Source: Burkholderia glumae LMG 2196 = ATCC 33617 (GTDB lineage Bacteria; Pseudomonadota; Gammaproteobacteria; Burkholderiales; Burkholderiaceae). Taken from it: 64,000 nt of DNA. Below, piece after piece: positions 25,453 to 34,959 of this stretch; positions within the stretch are counted from its first letter, which is position 1, and the number at the start of each line of letters is the position of its first letter. Position numbers and translations under genes: made by a program. The notes under the pieces are model-generated. The model made no database searches and was not told where the DNA came from. It worked only from the letters and a program-made list of their open reading frames with translations. The stretch is taken from assembly GCF_000960995.1 (NCBI RefSeq), contig NZ_CP009435.1:2480001-2544000 (forward strand), in the 5' to 3' direction.

Positions 25453-26670
25453 TCAGGCGAGCGTCATGCTGTAGATGAACTTGCGCAGAAAGCGCTCGCA
25501 GGCATCGAGCTGCGCGAGCTCGACGTACTCGTTGGCCTTGTGTGCCTGCTCGATGTCGCCCGGCCCGCACACCACGCTCGGAATGCCCGCGTTCGCGAAC
25601 AGCCCGGCCTCGGTGCCGTAGGCGACCTTGCGCTGCGCGCGGTCGGCCGTCAGCGCGCGCACCAGTTCGGTGATCGCGGCCTGCTCGTCGGCATCGAGGC
25701 CCGGCGCCGCGGCGATCTTCGTGATTTCGATGGCCGCGTCCGGATGCTCGCGGCGCATCCTGGGCAGCAGCGTGTCGCGCGCATAGGCGTCGATGCGCGC
25801 GAAGATCGCGTCGGGATCGAGCGTCGGCAGGTTGCGGAATTCGAACGAGAAGCGGCACTCGGCCGGCACCGTGTTGATCGCATTGCCGCCTTCGATCTGG
25901 CTCGTCTGCGCGGTGCTGAACGGTACGTCGTAGAGCTCGTCGAACGGCCCGTTGGCGCGGAATTCGTCGGCGATGTCGCGGATATGGCAGATCAGCCGCG
26001 CCGCGTATTCGATCGCATTGAGCCCCTTCGGCGTCAGCGACGAGTGGGCGGCGTGGCCGCGCACGCAGCAGCGGTAGGTGTTGATGCCCTTGTGAGCGAT
26101 GATCGGGCGCATGCCGGTGGGCTCGCCGACGATGCAGCCGCCCGGCTGCAGGCCGCGGCGCTTGAGTTCGGCGAGCATCAGCGGCGCGCCCGCGCAGCCG
26201 ATTTCCTCGTCGTAGGACAGCGCGAGATGGATCGGCCGGGCCAGCTTCGCCGCCTGCATTTCCGGCACCAATGCGAGCGCCGCGCCGATGAAGCCCTTCA
26301 TGTCGCAGGTGCCGCGCCCATAGAGCCGGCCATCGTGGATGGCCGGCGTGAACGGGTCGCTGTCCCACTGCTGGCCGTCCACCGGCACCACGTCGGTGTG
26401 CCCGGACAGCACCACGCCGCCGTCGGTGGTGCCGTCGTGCGCGGGAATCGTCGCGAACAGGTTGGCCCAGCCGCCGCGCTGGTCGTGCGTCAGCGTCGAT
26501 TCGATGCCGCGCGCGGCGAGCGCGTCGCGCACGGTCTCGATGAGACCCAGGTTCGGCACGCGGCTGGTGGTGTCCATCGCGACGAGCTCACTGACCCAGC
26601 GCAGGCTGACCGGCGATTCGACGGCGGGAAGGGCGTGGGCGGACGGCGCGGCGGCGTCGACGGGCGGCAT
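25453..26670 (-). CDS. argE: N-acetylornithine deacetylase
   Basis: Zinc metallopeptidase-family (M20) enzyme of 405 aa that deacetylates N-acetylornithine in arginine synthesis. Metal-site motifs are VLSGHTDVVPVDGQ (first His, bridging-site region), YGRGTCDMKGFIG (bridging Asp), SYDEEIGCAGA (Glu-Glu: base and ligand), GEPTGM and a late His in IEQAHKANEY. The lid domain has GHAAHSSLTPKGLNAIE. The ATG at 26670 has CGGAG nine bases upstream. The gene directly precedes, and nearly overlaps, the threonine dehydratase-like gene on the minus strand. Other M20 deacylases are possible, but the full-length similarity favours ArgE. Confidence 0.9.
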   Translation of the reverse strand: MPPVDAAAPSAHALPAVESPVSLRWVSELVAMDTTSRVPNLGLIETVRDALAARGIESTLTHDQRGGWANLFATIPAHDGTTDGGVVLSGHTDVVPVDGQQWDSDPFTPAIHDGRLYGRGTCDMKGFIGAALALVPEMQAAKLARPIHLALSYDEEIGCAGAPLMLAELKRRGLQPGGCIVGEPTGMRPIIAHKGINTYRCCVRGHAAHSSLTPKGLNAIEYAARLICHIRDIADEFRANGPFDELYDVPFSTAQTSQIEGGNAINTVPAECRFSFEFRNLPTLDPDAIFARIDAYARDTLLPRMRREHPDAAIEITKIAAAPGLDADEQAAITELVRALTADRAQRKVAYGTEAGLFANAGIPSVVCGPGDIEQAHKANEYVELAQLDACERFLRKFIYSMTLA

Positions 26671-26820
26671 GGTGAAACTCCGGATGGCGATACGAAAATC
26701 ATACTCAAAAACGCGGCGGCCCGCGCTCGCGCCGCGCCTTGCGGTGCAGCAAGGCCGGCGCCGCAAGGCGCCGCGCCGGCGCGCCGCTGCCGCCGCCGCT
26801 GCGTGCAGCGGCGGGCGCCT

Positions 26821-26880
26821 GGCGCGCCTTCGCGCGTCCCGGCGTGCCTTCGCGCGTCCCGGCGTGCCTTCGCGCGTCCC
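26821..26880 (+). repeat. 20-bp tandem repeat, three copies, just after the mfd stop
   Basis: Three copies with an exact 20-base period (second and third identical CGTGCCTTCGCGCGTCCCGG-type units, the first differing at one base). They lie eight bases beyond the end of mfd and within the 218-bp gap to argE. The period is not a multiple of three. Surrounding GC-rich hairpins make this a structured 3' region. Confidence 0.9.
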
Positions 26881-26888
26881 GGCGTGCC

Positions 26889-29800
26889 TCAGCGTGCCGG
26901 CGCGGCGGCGCGGCCCGTGGTGGGCAGCCCCAGCGCCCGCAGCGTTTCCTTGACGGTCGAGACGCGGATCGCCAGGTCGGGCGTGCGCGTCTCGATGCGC
27001 AGCTTGTCCTGGCCGGCGAGCTTGACGTGGCGGTGCTTCTGCACCATCTCGATGATGCGCATCGGGTCGATCGGCGGATTCGGCACGAACTGCAGGCCGA
27101 TCGCGGCCTCGCTCGCATCGATCTTGCTGATGCCGAGCGGCTTGGCCGCGAGCCGCAGCCGGTGCGTCTCGACCAGCGCATGGGCCTGCGGCGGCAGCTT
27201 GCCGAAGCGGTCGATCAGCTCCTCCTGGATCGCGTCGATCGCGTCGCCGTCCTCGCAGTTCGCGAGCCGCTTGTAGAGCGAAAGCCGTTCCTGCACGTCG
27301 CCGCAATAGTCGGCGGGCAGGATCGCCGGCGCGTGCAGGTTGATCTCGGTGGTGGCCGCCAGCGGCGCGAGCAGGTCCGGCTCGCGGCCGTTCTTGAGCG
27401 CCTTCACCGCGTCGTTGAGCATCTCGGTGTAGAGCTGGAAGCCGATCTCGTGGATCTCGCCCGACTGCTTGTCGCCGAGCACCTCGCCGGTGCCGCGGAT
27501 CTCCAGGTCGTGCATCGCCAGATAGAAGCCCGAGCCGAGTTCCTCCATCTGCTGGATCGCCTCGAGCCGCCGCTGCGCCTGCTTGGTGAGCGCCTGCGGG
27601 TCGTGCACCAGCAGGTAGGCGTAGGCCTGGTGGTGCGAGCGGCCGACGCGCCCGCGCAGCTGGTGCAGCTGGGCGAGGCCGAACTTGTCGGCGCGATGCA
27701 TGATGATGGTGTTCGCGCTCGGCACGTCGATGCCGGTCTCGATGATGGTCGTGCATAGCAGCACGTTGGCGCGCTGGGCGACGAACTCGCGCATCACGCG
27801 CTCCAGCTCGCGCTCGTGCATCTGGCCGTGGGCGATCGCGATGCGCGCCTCGGGCACCAGCGCCTCCAGCATCGTCTTGCGGTTCTCGATCGTCTCCACC
27901 TCGTTGTGCAGGAAGTACACCTGGCCGCCGCGCTTGAGCTCGCGCAGCATCGCCTCGCGGATCACGCTTTCCTCCTCGCGCCGCACGAAGGTCTTGATCG
28001 CGAGCCGCTTCTGCGGCGCGGTGGCGATCACCGAGAAGTCGCGCAGGCCTTCCAGCGCCATGCCCAGCGTGCGCGGGATCGGCGTGGCGGTCAGCGTCAG
28101 CACGTCCACCTCGGCGCGCAGCGCCTTCAGCGCCTCCTTCTGGCGCACCCCGAAGCGATGCTCCTCGTCGATGATGACGAGCCCGAGGCGCTTGAACTGC
28201 ACGTCCGAGGACAGCAGCTTGTGGGTGCCGATCACGATGTCGACGCTGCCCTCGTTGATCTGCCGGATCGCCGCGTTGACTTCCTTGGTCGACTTGAAGC
28301 GCGACAGCTCGGCCACCCGCACCGGCCAGTCGGCGAAGCGGTCGATGAAGGTCTGCGTATGCTGCTCGGCGAGCAGCGTGGTGGGCGAGAGCAGCGCCAC
28401 CTGCTTGCCGCCCATCACCGCGATGAACGCGGCGCGCAGCGCCACCTCGGTCTTGCCGAAGCCCACGTCGCCGCATACCAGGCGGTCCATCGGCTTGCCG
28501 CTCGTCATGTCGCCGATCACGGCCGCGATCGCGGCGGCCTGGTCGGGCGTTTCCTCGAAGCCGAAGCTCTCGGCGAACTTCACGTAGTCGCGCGGCTCGA
28601 GCGCGAACGCATGGCCTTCGCGCGCGGCGCGCCGCGCGTAGAGGTTCAGCAGCTCCGCGGCGGTGTCGCGGATCTGTTGCGCCGCCTTGCGCTTGGCCCG
28701 CTCCCACTGGCCCGAGCCGAGCTGGTGCAGCGGCGCGCTGTCGGGGTCGGCGCCGCTGTAGCGCGAGATCACGTGCAGCTGCGAGACCGGCACGTAGAGC
28801 TTGCTCTCGCCCGCATATTCCAGATGCAGGAACTCGGTCTCGCCCTCGCCGAGGTCCATCGAGACGAGCCCCATGTAGCGGCCGATGCCGTGCTGCGCGT
28901 GGACCACCGGATCGCCCACCTTCAGCTCCGACAGGTCGCGCACCATCGCGTCGACGTTGCTGGCCTGCTCCTGGCGGCGGCGCCCCGAGCGGCGTCCGGT
29001 CGAGCCGTACAGCTCGGTCTCGGTCACGATCGCGTAGCCTTCGCCCGGCACCGCGAAGCCGCTCGCGAGCGGCGCCACGCCGAGCGCGAAGCGTTCGTCG
29101 CCGGCCAGCCACGACGCGTAGCTGTCGTTGCCGGCCGGCTTCAGGCCGTGCTCGGCGAACAGCTGGGCGATGGTCTCGCGGCGGCCCGCCGATTCGACCG
29201 TGAACAGCACGCGGTTCGGGGTGGTCTGCAGATAGCGGCGGAAGCTGGCGAGCGGGTCGTCGGCCTGCCGTTCCAGCGCGAGCGGCGGCAGCGGGGTGGC
29301 CCAGCCGCCGGCGGCCTGCGCGGGCAGCACCACGCGCGCGAACGGCTTGGCGAGCGTGTAGAAATCGTCGTCGCTGAGGAACAGCCGCTGCGGTTCGAGG
29401 ATCGGCCGCTCGCGGTCGTGCGAGAGGAAGGTGTAGCGCTGTTTCGTGTCGGCCGTGAAGCGGCGGATCGCCGTGTCGAGGTCGCCCGTGAACACCAGGT
29501 GGGCGTGCTCGGGCAGATAGTGGAACAGCGTGGCCGTGTCGTCGAAGAACAGCGGCAGGTAGTACTCGATGCCGGCCGACGGCACGCCGTTGCCGATGTC
29601 GCGATAGATCGGCGCGCGGCTCGGGTCGCCCTCGAAGCTCTCGCGCCAGCGGCTGCGAAACGCCGTGCGCGCGGCCTCGTCGAACGGGAATTCGCGGCCC
29701 GGCAGCAGGCGCACGTCGCGCACCGGGTAGAGGCTGCGCTGCGTATCCGGGTCGAAGGCGCGGATCGAATCGATCTGGTCGTCGAACAGGTCGATCCGGT

Positions 29801-30362
29801 AGGGCAGCGGCGAGCCCATCGGGAACAGGTCGATCAGCGAGCCGCGCACGCAGTATTCGCCGGGGCGCACCACCTGGCTCACGTGCTCGTAGCCGGCCAG
29901 CGTCAGCTGGGCCTTGAACTTCGACTCGTCGAGCCGCTCGCCCTGGGTGAACGCGAACGTGTAGGCGGCCAGGAACGAGGCGGGCGGCATCCGGTAGAGC
30001 GCCGTGGTGGCCGGTACGAGCAGGATGTCGCAGCGGCCTTCGCCGAGGTCGTGCAGCGTGGCCAGCCGTTCCGAGACCAGGTCCTGGTGCGGCGAGAAGG
30101 TGTCGTAGGGCAGCGTTTCCCAGTCGGGCAGCAGCCGCACGCGTGCCTCGGGCGCGAAGAAGCCGATCTCCTGCGACAGCCGCTGCGCGTCGGCCGGGTT
30201 CGCGCAGATCACCGCCAGCAGCGGCACCTGGGCCCGATGTGCGGCGAGGTAGCGGGCGATCGCGAGGGCCTCGGCGGAGCCGGGCGCGCCATCGAAGGCG
30301 AAGCGCTGACCCGCTTTGACGAGGGCGACGGGGGACGGCGGAAAGCTGGCGTTTTCTGGCAT
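26889..30362 (-). CDS. mfd: transcription-repair coupling factor Mfd
   Basis: 1157-aa DNA translocase that removes stalled RNA polymerase and recruits UvrA. The N-terminal UvrB-like module (about 1-330) has LLPDWETLPYDTFSPHQDLV. An RNAP-interaction domain lies near 470-540 (VGDPVVHAQHGIGRYMGL). Helicase motifs include CGDVGFGKTEVALRAAF (Walker A), DEEHRFGVRQKE, TLTATPIPRTL, and motif VI-like HQLRGRVGRSHHQAYAYL. The TRCF C-terminal domain follows. The start at 30362 (MPENASFPP) is chosen because 15 upstream residues in frame are not conserved-looking. A perfect TATAAT lies on the minus strand at 30429-30434. ispD is divergent. Confidence 0.96.
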   Translation of the reverse strand: MPENASFPPSPVALVKAGQRFAFDGAPGSAEALAIARYLAAHRAQVPLLAVICANPADAQRLSQEIGFFAPEARVRLLPDWETLPYDTFSPHQDLVSERLATLHDLGEGRCDILLVPATTALYRMPPASFLAAYTFAFTQGERLDESKFKAQLTLAGYEHVSQVVRPGEYCVRGSLIDLFPMGSPLPYRIDLFDDQIDSIRAFDPDTQRSLYPVRDVRLLPGREFPFDEAARTAFRSRWRESFEGDPSRAPIYRDIGNGVPSAGIEYYLPLFFDDTATLFHYLPEHAHLVFTGDLDTAIRRFTADTKQRYTFLSHDRERPILEPQRLFLSDDDFYTLAKPFARVVLPAQAAGGWATPLPPLALERQADDPLASFRRYLQTTPNRVLFTVESAGRRETIAQLFAEHGLKPAGNDSYASWLAGDERFALGVAPLASGFAVPGEGYAIVTETELYGSTGRRSGRRRQEQASNVDAMVRDLSELKVGDPVVHAQHGIGRYMGLVSMDLGEGETEFLHLEYAGESKLYVPVSQLHVISRYSGADPDSAPLHQLGSGQWERAKRKAAQQIRDTAAELLNLYARRAAREGHAFALEPRDYVKFAESFGFEETPDQAAAIAAVIGDMTSGKPMDRLVCGDVGFGKTEVALRAAFIAVMGGKQVALLSPTTLLAEQHTQTFIDRFADWPVRVAELSRFKSTKEVNAAIRQINEGSVDIVIGTHKLLSSDVQFKRLGLVIIDEEHRFGVRQKEALKALRAEVDVLTLTATPIPRTLGMALEGLRDFSVIATAPQKRLAIKTFVRREEESVIREAMLRELKRGGQVYFLHNEVETIENRKTMLEALVPEARIAIAHGQMHERELERVMREFVAQRANVLLCTTIIETGIDVPSANTIIMHRADKFGLAQLHQLRGRVGRSHHQAYAYLLVHDPQALTKQAQRRLEAIQQMEELGSGFYLAMHDLEIRGTGEVLGDKQSGEIHEIGFQLYTEMLNDAVKALKNGREPDLLAPLAATTEINLHAPAILPADYCGDVQERLSLYKRLANCEDGDAIDAIQEELIDRFGKLPPQAHALVETHRLRLAAKPLGISKIDASEAAIGLQFVPNPPIDPMRIIEMVQKHRHVKLAGQDKLRIETRTPDLAIRVSTVKETLRALGLPTTGRAAAPAR

Positions 30363-30428
30363 GGACGGGGCTGGATGGCAAGCGCCGTGTACGGCGGCGA
30401 GCGGCACGGCGGCCGAGGCGAAAGACCT

Positions 30429-30457
30429 ATTATAAAATCCGTCTCTCGATTTCCCTA
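30429..30457 (-). promoter_or_regulatory. candidate sigma-70 promoter for mfd
   Basis: Minus-strand -10 TATAAT (30429-30434), 17-bp spacer, -35 TAGGGA (30452-30457, 3 of 6). The -10 lies 67 bp before the mfd start. The same AT-rich patch probably serves ispD in the other direction. Confidence 0.45.
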
Positions 30458-30478
30458 TTTCTCCGGCGTGCCGCTCCC

Positions 30479-31189
30479 GTGACTCCCCGACTCTTTGCCC
30501 TGATTCCCTGCGCCGGCACCGGCTCCCGCTCCGGCTCGGCCCTGCCCAAGCAGTACCGCACGCTGGCCGGACGCGCGCTGCTGCATTACACGCTTGCCGC
30601 GTTCGATGCGCTCAGCGAGTTCTCGCAGACGCTGGTGGTGATCTCGCCCGACGATACGCACTTCGACGCGCGGCGCTTCGCCGGCCTGCGCTTCGCGATC
30701 AGCCGTTGCGGCGGCGCCTCGCGCCAGGCGTCGGTATACAACGGCCTGCTGGAGCTGGCCGGGTTCGGCGCGACCGACGGCGACTGGGTGCTGGTGCACG
30801 ACGCGGCGCGCCCCGGCATCACGCCGGCGCTGATCCGCACGCTGATCGCGACCCTCAAGGACGATCCGGTGGGCGGCATCGTCGCGCTGCCGGTGGCCGA
30901 CACGCTCAAGCGCGTGCCGGCGGGCGGCGACGAGATCGCCCGCACCGAAGCGCGCGACGGCCTCTGGCAGGCCCAGACGCCGCAGATGTTCCGGATCGGC
31001 ATGCTGCGCGAGGCGATCCTCGCCGCCCAGCGCGACGGCCACGACCTGACCGACGAGGCCAGCGCGATCGAGTGGGCCGGCCACGCGCCGCGCGTGGTGC
31101 AGGGCAATCTGCGCAATTTCAAGGTCACCTATCCCGAGGATTTCGAACTGGCCGAGGCATTCCTGTCGCGGCCCGCGAACGCCTCCTGA
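30479..31189 (+). CDS. ispD: 2-C-methyl-D-erythritol 4-phosphate cytidylyltransferase
   Basis: MEP-pathway enzyme that couples CTP with methylerythritol phosphate. Length is 236 aa. The CTP-binding start FALIPCAGTGSRSGSALPKQYRTLAGRALL contains the conserved Gly-rich loop with Arg and Lys. VHDAARP and the TEARDGLWQAQTPQMFR segment are also diagnostic. The start is GTG at 30479; no in-frame ATG would preserve the N-terminal motif. ispF follows 28 bp downstream, forming the usual ispDF pair. Confidence 0.96.
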   Translation: MTPRLFALIPCAGTGSRSGSALPKQYRTLAGRALLHYTLAAFDALSEFSQTLVVISPDDTHFDARRFAGLRFAISRCGGASRQASVYNGLLELAGFGATDGDWVLVHDAARPGITPALIRTLIATLKDDPVGGIVALPVADTLKRVPAGGDEIARTEARDGLWQAQTPQMFRIGMLREAILAAQRDGHDLTDEASAIEWAGHAPRVVQGNLRNFKVTYPEDFELAEAFLSRPANAS

Positions 31190-31217
31190 ACCCCCTTCAC
31201 CACGAACCAGGCACCGC

Positions 31218-31703
31218 ATGGACATCAGAATCGGACAAGGCTATGACGTACACCAGCTGGTTCCCGGCCGGCCGCTCATCATCGGCGGCGTGACGATCCC
31301 CTACGAACGCGGCCTGCTCGGCCACTCGGACGCCGACGTGCTGCTGCACGCGCTGACCGACGCGCTGTTCGGCGCCGCCGCGCTCGGCGACATCGGCCGG
31401 CACTTCTCGGACACCGATCCGCAGTTCAAGGGCGCCGACAGCCGCGTGCTGCTGCGCGAATGCGCGAAGCGCGTGGCCGCCGCCGGCTTTGCGATCGGCA
31501 ACGTCGATACCACCGTGATCGCACAGGCGCCGAAGCTCGCGCCGCACATCGACGCGATGCGCGCGAACATTGCCGAGGATCTGGGGCTGCCGCTCGAGCG
31601 CGTCAACGTGAAGGCCAAGACCAACGAGAAGCTCGGCTATCTCGGCCGCGGCGAAGGCATCGAGGCGCAGGCCGCCGCGCTGCTGGTGCGCCGCGCGGCA
31701 TAG
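31218..31703 (+). CDS. ispF: 2-C-methyl-D-erythritol 2,4-cyclodiphosphate synthase
   Basis: Next-but-one MEP-pathway enzyme; it cyclises CDP-methylerythritol 2-phosphate to MEcPP. The 161-aa length is normal. It starts MDIRIGQGYDVHQLVPGRPL, with the zinc ligands Asp and His in GYDVH, a further zinc His in GLLGHSDADVLLHAL and the loop DIGRHFSDTDPQFKGADS. The C-terminus has the expected KAKTNEKLGYLGRGEGIEAQA. It is paired with ispD. No clear T-tract terminator was seen before the convergent sensor kinase gene. Confidence 0.97.
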   Translation: MDIRIGQGYDVHQLVPGRPLIIGGVTIPYERGLLGHSDADVLLHALTDALFGAAALGDIGRHFSDTDPQFKGADSRVLLRECAKRVAAAGFAIGNVDTTVIAQAPKLAPHIDAMRANIAEDLGLPLERVNVKAKTNEKLGYLGRGEGIEAQAAALLVRRAA

Positions 31704-31853
31704 GCGGCCGTCCCGCGCCTGCGGCCGAGGCCGCCCGCGGGCCGCCGCCGAAGCAAGATGACGCCGCGCGGGCTGCCCGCGCGGCGGCGCCGCCCGGTAC
31801 CGGCGACTGCCGTTCCGGGCGCCCCGCGCCGGCGCCGTCGTGCGCTGCCCGGC

Positions 31854-33218
31854 TCAGGCGGGCGGGCGCGTGCCCTTGCCGGTCGGGAAGTCGAGCGACA
31901 CCTCGAGGCCCGGCTCCGGCGTGCGGTTGCGCAGCTTCAGCGTGCCGCGATAGCGGCCCACCAGCCGCAGCACAATCGCCATCCCGAGGCCGGTGCCGTC
32001 CGCCTTGCTGCGCGCGGCGTCGACGCGATAGAACGGGCGCATCACGAGCGGCAGCTGGTCGTCGGGAATGCCGGGGCCTTCGTCGCGCACCACCACCTCG
32101 ACGCGCGCATGCGAGACGCGCGTCTCGATCGTGATGCGGGCAATGCCGTCGGCCTGGCTCAGGCCGTACTTGCGCGCGTTCTCCACCAGGTTGCCGATCA
32201 CGCGGCGCATGTCGGTCTCGTCGGCTTCCACCACGGCGGCCGGCGCGAGCTGCGTGGTGATCTGCACGCCGTCCTCGTTGGCCAGCCGCGCGCCCACGTC
32301 GTGCGCGATCAGCGACAGGTCCACGGGCTCCGGCGCGCGCTGCTGGAGCGGCCGCGCGTAGTCGATGAACGCGGCGATGATGCGGTCCATCTGTTCGATG
32401 TCGTCCACCATGGCGTCCTTGGTGGCCTGATCGGACGGGCTCATCTCGGTCTCGAGCCGCAGCCGCGCGAGCGGCGTGCGCAGGTCGTGCGAGATCCCCG
32501 CGAGCATCAGCGCGCGATCGGCGTCGAGCTGTTCGAGATCGCGCACCATCTGGTTGAAGCTGCGGTTCGTCTCGGCCGCCACGCCCATGCCGCGCTCGGG
32601 CAGCGGCTCGGGCATCTGCCCCGCGCCGACCTTGCGCGCCGCGTGCGCGAGCCGCGAGAACGGCTGGTTCACCAGGCTCGTGATGAACGCCGAGCCGAGC
32701 AGCGACAGCGCCAGCGCGAACAGCCCCCAGCCGGCCCATTGCAGGCCCGTGACGGTGTCGAGCTGGTCGCGGTCGAGCGCGACCCAGTAATCGTCGTCGT
32801 CGATCTTGAAGCTGATCCACACGCCAGGGATGCCGTTGACCGACTGCGCGATCACGGTGTCGTCGCCGAGCCGGCTGCGGATGTCGTGTTCGATCAGACG
32901 ATTGAGCGACTCGTCGGGCTGCAGCTTGAACTTGTCGGTGGACTCGCGCGGGTAGACGCGCACGCCCTCGTTGCTTTCGAGATCCTGCAGCAGCGCGCGG
33001 CGCAGGTCGGGATCGGAATAGAGCAGGGCGGTGCGCGTGAGCTTGACCACGGCCACGAGCTGCAGCGCCACGCGTTGCGCGCGCGGCTCGCGCTCGATCA
33101 CGCGAAAGCTCTGGAACCACGCGGCGAGGCTGACCGCGATCAGCAGCGCGATCAGCAGGAAGGTGCGCCAGAACAAGCCGCCGAAAACGAGCGTCAGGAG
33201 GCGCCGGTCGATGCGCAT
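31854..33218 (-). CDS. EnvZ/RisS-type sensor histidine kinase
   Basis: 454-aa membrane kinase. TM1 is at about residues 18-36 (RTFLLIALLIAVSLAAWFQS). A periplasmic domain of about 120 aa follows, then TM2 at about 158-178. HAMP comes next (FSRLAHAARKVGAGQMPEPL), then HisKA with the phospho-acceptor in GISHDLRTPLARLRLETEM near residue 247. HATPase motifs are GNLVENARKYGL (N box), VRDEGPGIPDDQ (G1) and GTGLGMAIVLRLV (G2). The response regulator gene ends 75 bp upstream on the same strand, so the pair is an operon with the regulator first. In relatives this pair senses osmolarity or acidity; the signal here is not visible. Confidence 0.93.
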   Translation of the reverse strand: MRIDRRLLTLVFGGLFWRTFLLIALLIAVSLAAWFQSFRVIEREPRAQRVALQLVAVVKLTRTALLYSDPDLRRALLQDLESNEGVRVYPRESTDKFKLQPDESLNRLIEHDIRSRLGDDTVIAQSVNGIPGVWISFKIDDDDYWVALDRDQLDTVTGLQWAGWGLFALALSLLGSAFITSLVNQPFSRLAHAARKVGAGQMPEPLPERGMGVAAETNRSFNQMVRDLEQLDADRALMLAGISHDLRTPLARLRLETEMSPSDQATKDAMVDDIEQMDRIIAAFIDYARPLQQRAPEPVDLSLIAHDVGARLANEDGVQITTQLAPAAVVEADETDMRRVIGNLVENARKYGLSQADGIARITIETRVSHARVEVVVRDEGPGIPDDQLPLVMRPFYRVDAARSKADGTGLGMAIVLRLVGRYRGTLKLRNRTPEPGLEVSLDFPTGKGTRPPA

Positions 33219-33293
33219 AGGAGCGGACTGTCTCGGTGGCAGGGCGAAGGGAAGCCCGCGGACGCGCGGCTCGCGCGGTCCGCGGAAGCCGCG

Positions 33294-34019
33294 TCAGGCG
33301 GCGCCGTCCGGGATGAAGACGTAGCCGAGGCCCCAGACGGTCTGAATGAAGCGCGGGCTGCCCGGATCGGGCTCGATCAGCTTGCGCAGCCGCGAGATCT
33401 GCACGTCGAGGCTGCGGTCGAACACTTCGTATTCACGCCCGCGCGCCAGCTCCATCAGCTTTTCACGAGACAGCGGCTGGCGAGGATGGCGCGCAAACAC
33501 CTTCAGCACCGAGAATTCGCCGGTGGTCAGGGGGATCTCCTGGCCCGACTTCGTCAGCGTGCGCGTGGCCAGATTCAGCGAGAACTCGCCGAACTCGAAC
33601 ACCTCGGTGGTCTCGGACGGCGCGCCCGGCAGTTCGGCCGGTGCCTGGCGGCGCAGCACCGCGTGAATCCGCGCGACCAGCTCGCGCGGATTGAATGGCT
33701 TGGGCAGGTAATCGTCCGCGCCCATTTCGAGGCCGACGATGCGATCGACATCCTCGCCCTTGGCCGTGAGCATGATGATCGGCGTGCGATCGTTGCTGCC
33801 GCGCAGCCGGCGGCAGATCGACAGGCCATCCTCGCCGGGCAGCATCAGGTCGAGCACGAGCAGGTCGAAGCGCTCGCGCACCCAGAGCTTGTTCATGGCG
33901 GTCGCGTTTTCCGCGACGTAGACGTTGAAGCCCTGTTCGCCCAGATAGCGGCGCAGCAGATCGCGCAGGCGGGGATCGTCGTCCACGACGAGAATTTTCG
34001 AGGGATTTTTAGTTTCCAT
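33294..34019 (-). CDS. ompR: OmpR-type response regulator
   Basis: 241-aa two-component regulator. The receiver domain has the acidic pair in ILVVDDDPRLRDLL, phosphorylation Asp57 in DLLVLDLMLPGEDGL, Thr in IIMLTAKGED and Lys in GADDYLPKPF. The winged-helix DNA-binding domain (about 140-240) carries LTTGEFSVLKVFARHPRQPL, SLDVQISRLRKLIE and TVWGLGYVF. The ATG at 34019 (METKNPSKI) fits OmpR family starts; an in-frame ATG three codons upstream is possible. The cognate kinase lies directly downstream. Confidence 0.94.
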   Translation of the reverse strand: METKNPSKILVVDDDPRLRDLLRRYLGEQGFNVYVAENATAMNKLWVRERFDLLVLDLMLPGEDGLSICRRLRGSNDRTPIIMLTAKGEDVDRIVGLEMGADDYLPKPFNPRELVARIHAVLRRQAPAELPGAPSETTEVFEFGEFSLNLATRTLTKSGQEIPLTTGEFSVLKVFARHPRQPLSREKLMELARGREYEVFDRSLDVQISRLRKLIEPDPGSPRFIQTVWGLGYVFIPDGAA

Positions 34020-34287
34020 GGGCGGCATCTTATCGCGATTACGAAGGGGCGCACGGGCGCGGGATTTTGCGAGTAACAGTCGGTTACAAAATTTACCCGT
34101 GCTGCGATGTTGAGTAAAGCCGCTCGTTAGACACTCCTTTACTTGGCGCGGAAATTCAGTGGATACTCCACCCACCCGATTTTTCGTAGTTCGTTCGCCC
34201 GATATTCGCCGGGTTCGTTCAAGTACCAGAGGTAGACGGTTGCCGCGTGAGGAAGGGAACAAATCGACCAGAGAAGCGAGCACGGTG

Positions 34288-34584
34288 ATGCGATCGAGCC
34301 GGATCGCATGGGCACTGGCGATCGCGTTCGCCGGGCTCCTCGCATCGAACCTCGCCAGTGCGCAACGTCCCGAGCGCAACGCGCCGTCGCACCGGGCACC
34401 GCGCTCGCATGTGCCGACCCCGCCGCGTGATTCCCAGCTCGACCGCTTCGACGATCCGCCCGGACGCTCCGCCGTTCCCCCCGACCTCGACGAGCGCCGC
34501 CGTGACGGCCACATGACGCCCGAGGAACGGCATCTGCTGCGTCAGCACATCGAAGACGCGGTGCGCGAACTCTACAAGCGCTGA
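34288..34584 (+). CDS. small secreted protein of unknown function, 98 aa
   Basis: Not assigned to a named family. It begins with a clear Sec signal peptide MRSSRIAWALAIAFAGLLAS ending in NLASA-Q (likely cleavage after residue 25). The mature 73 aa are polar: a Pro/Arg-rich linker (HRAPRSHVPTPPRDSQLDRF) and then a conserved-looking helix MTPEERHLLRQHIEDAVREL near the C-terminus. That helix pattern (TPEER-x-LRR-x-I) recurs in small Burkholderiaceae periplasmic proteins of unknown role. The ATG at 34288 is preceded by GAAGCGAG. It is divergent from the ompR gene across 268 bp. Possibly envelope-related; no function can be stated. Confidence 0.7.
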   Translation: MRSSRIAWALAIAFAGLLASNLASAQRPERNAPSHRAPRSHVPTPPRDSQLDRFDDPPGRSAVPPDLDERRRDGHMTPEERHLLRQHIEDAVRELYKR

Positions 34585-34959
34585 TTTCGGCGCACGCCTT
34601 CGCTGCGCGGTGCGCATGGCCTGTTCATCGTTTCCGTGTCGCCCCTTCGTCTGCCGTCGTCTCCCGAGCCGGTCGATTCGCTCCGCGCGAGGCTCGAGCG
34701 CGCCCATTCGTCAGTGGATTGTCGGTGGATTGTCTAAGGATTTGGCCGGCCGAGCGGGGGCCGCACGGCCGGCCCGCGTGGTTGCCATGACGGCACGGTT
34801 ACGTTTGCGACGCTTTCGTTACACGCCGTCGGCACCGGCCCGCGCAAGATGCGTCAACGATGTCGCCGGCCGGCCCGTTGAGGAACGGGTAACGCGGTGC
34901 CGAGTCCGGCGTCGCGCTCGGAACGTCGATGGCCCGATCGGCCAGGGGAGGCACACGCG
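34585..34959. other. intergenic region before the DUF1800 gene
   Basis: About 375 bp without a gene. It shows a short direct repeat GTGGATTGTC twice near 34717-34735 and the ribosome-binding site of the next gene at 34945-34952. No terminator with a T-tract was seen after the small secreted gene. Confidence 0.5.

Noticed and set aside
25453..30381. 1642-codon frame suggesting a giant argE fusion protein
   Set aside because: Only the last 405 codons read as ArgE. The upstream part is mfd read in the wrong frame, and argE has its own ATG with ribosome-binding site at 26670.
27816..30482. 888-codon plus-strand frame opposite mfd
   Set aside because: Antisense shadow; mfd on the minus strand is complete with all helicase motifs.
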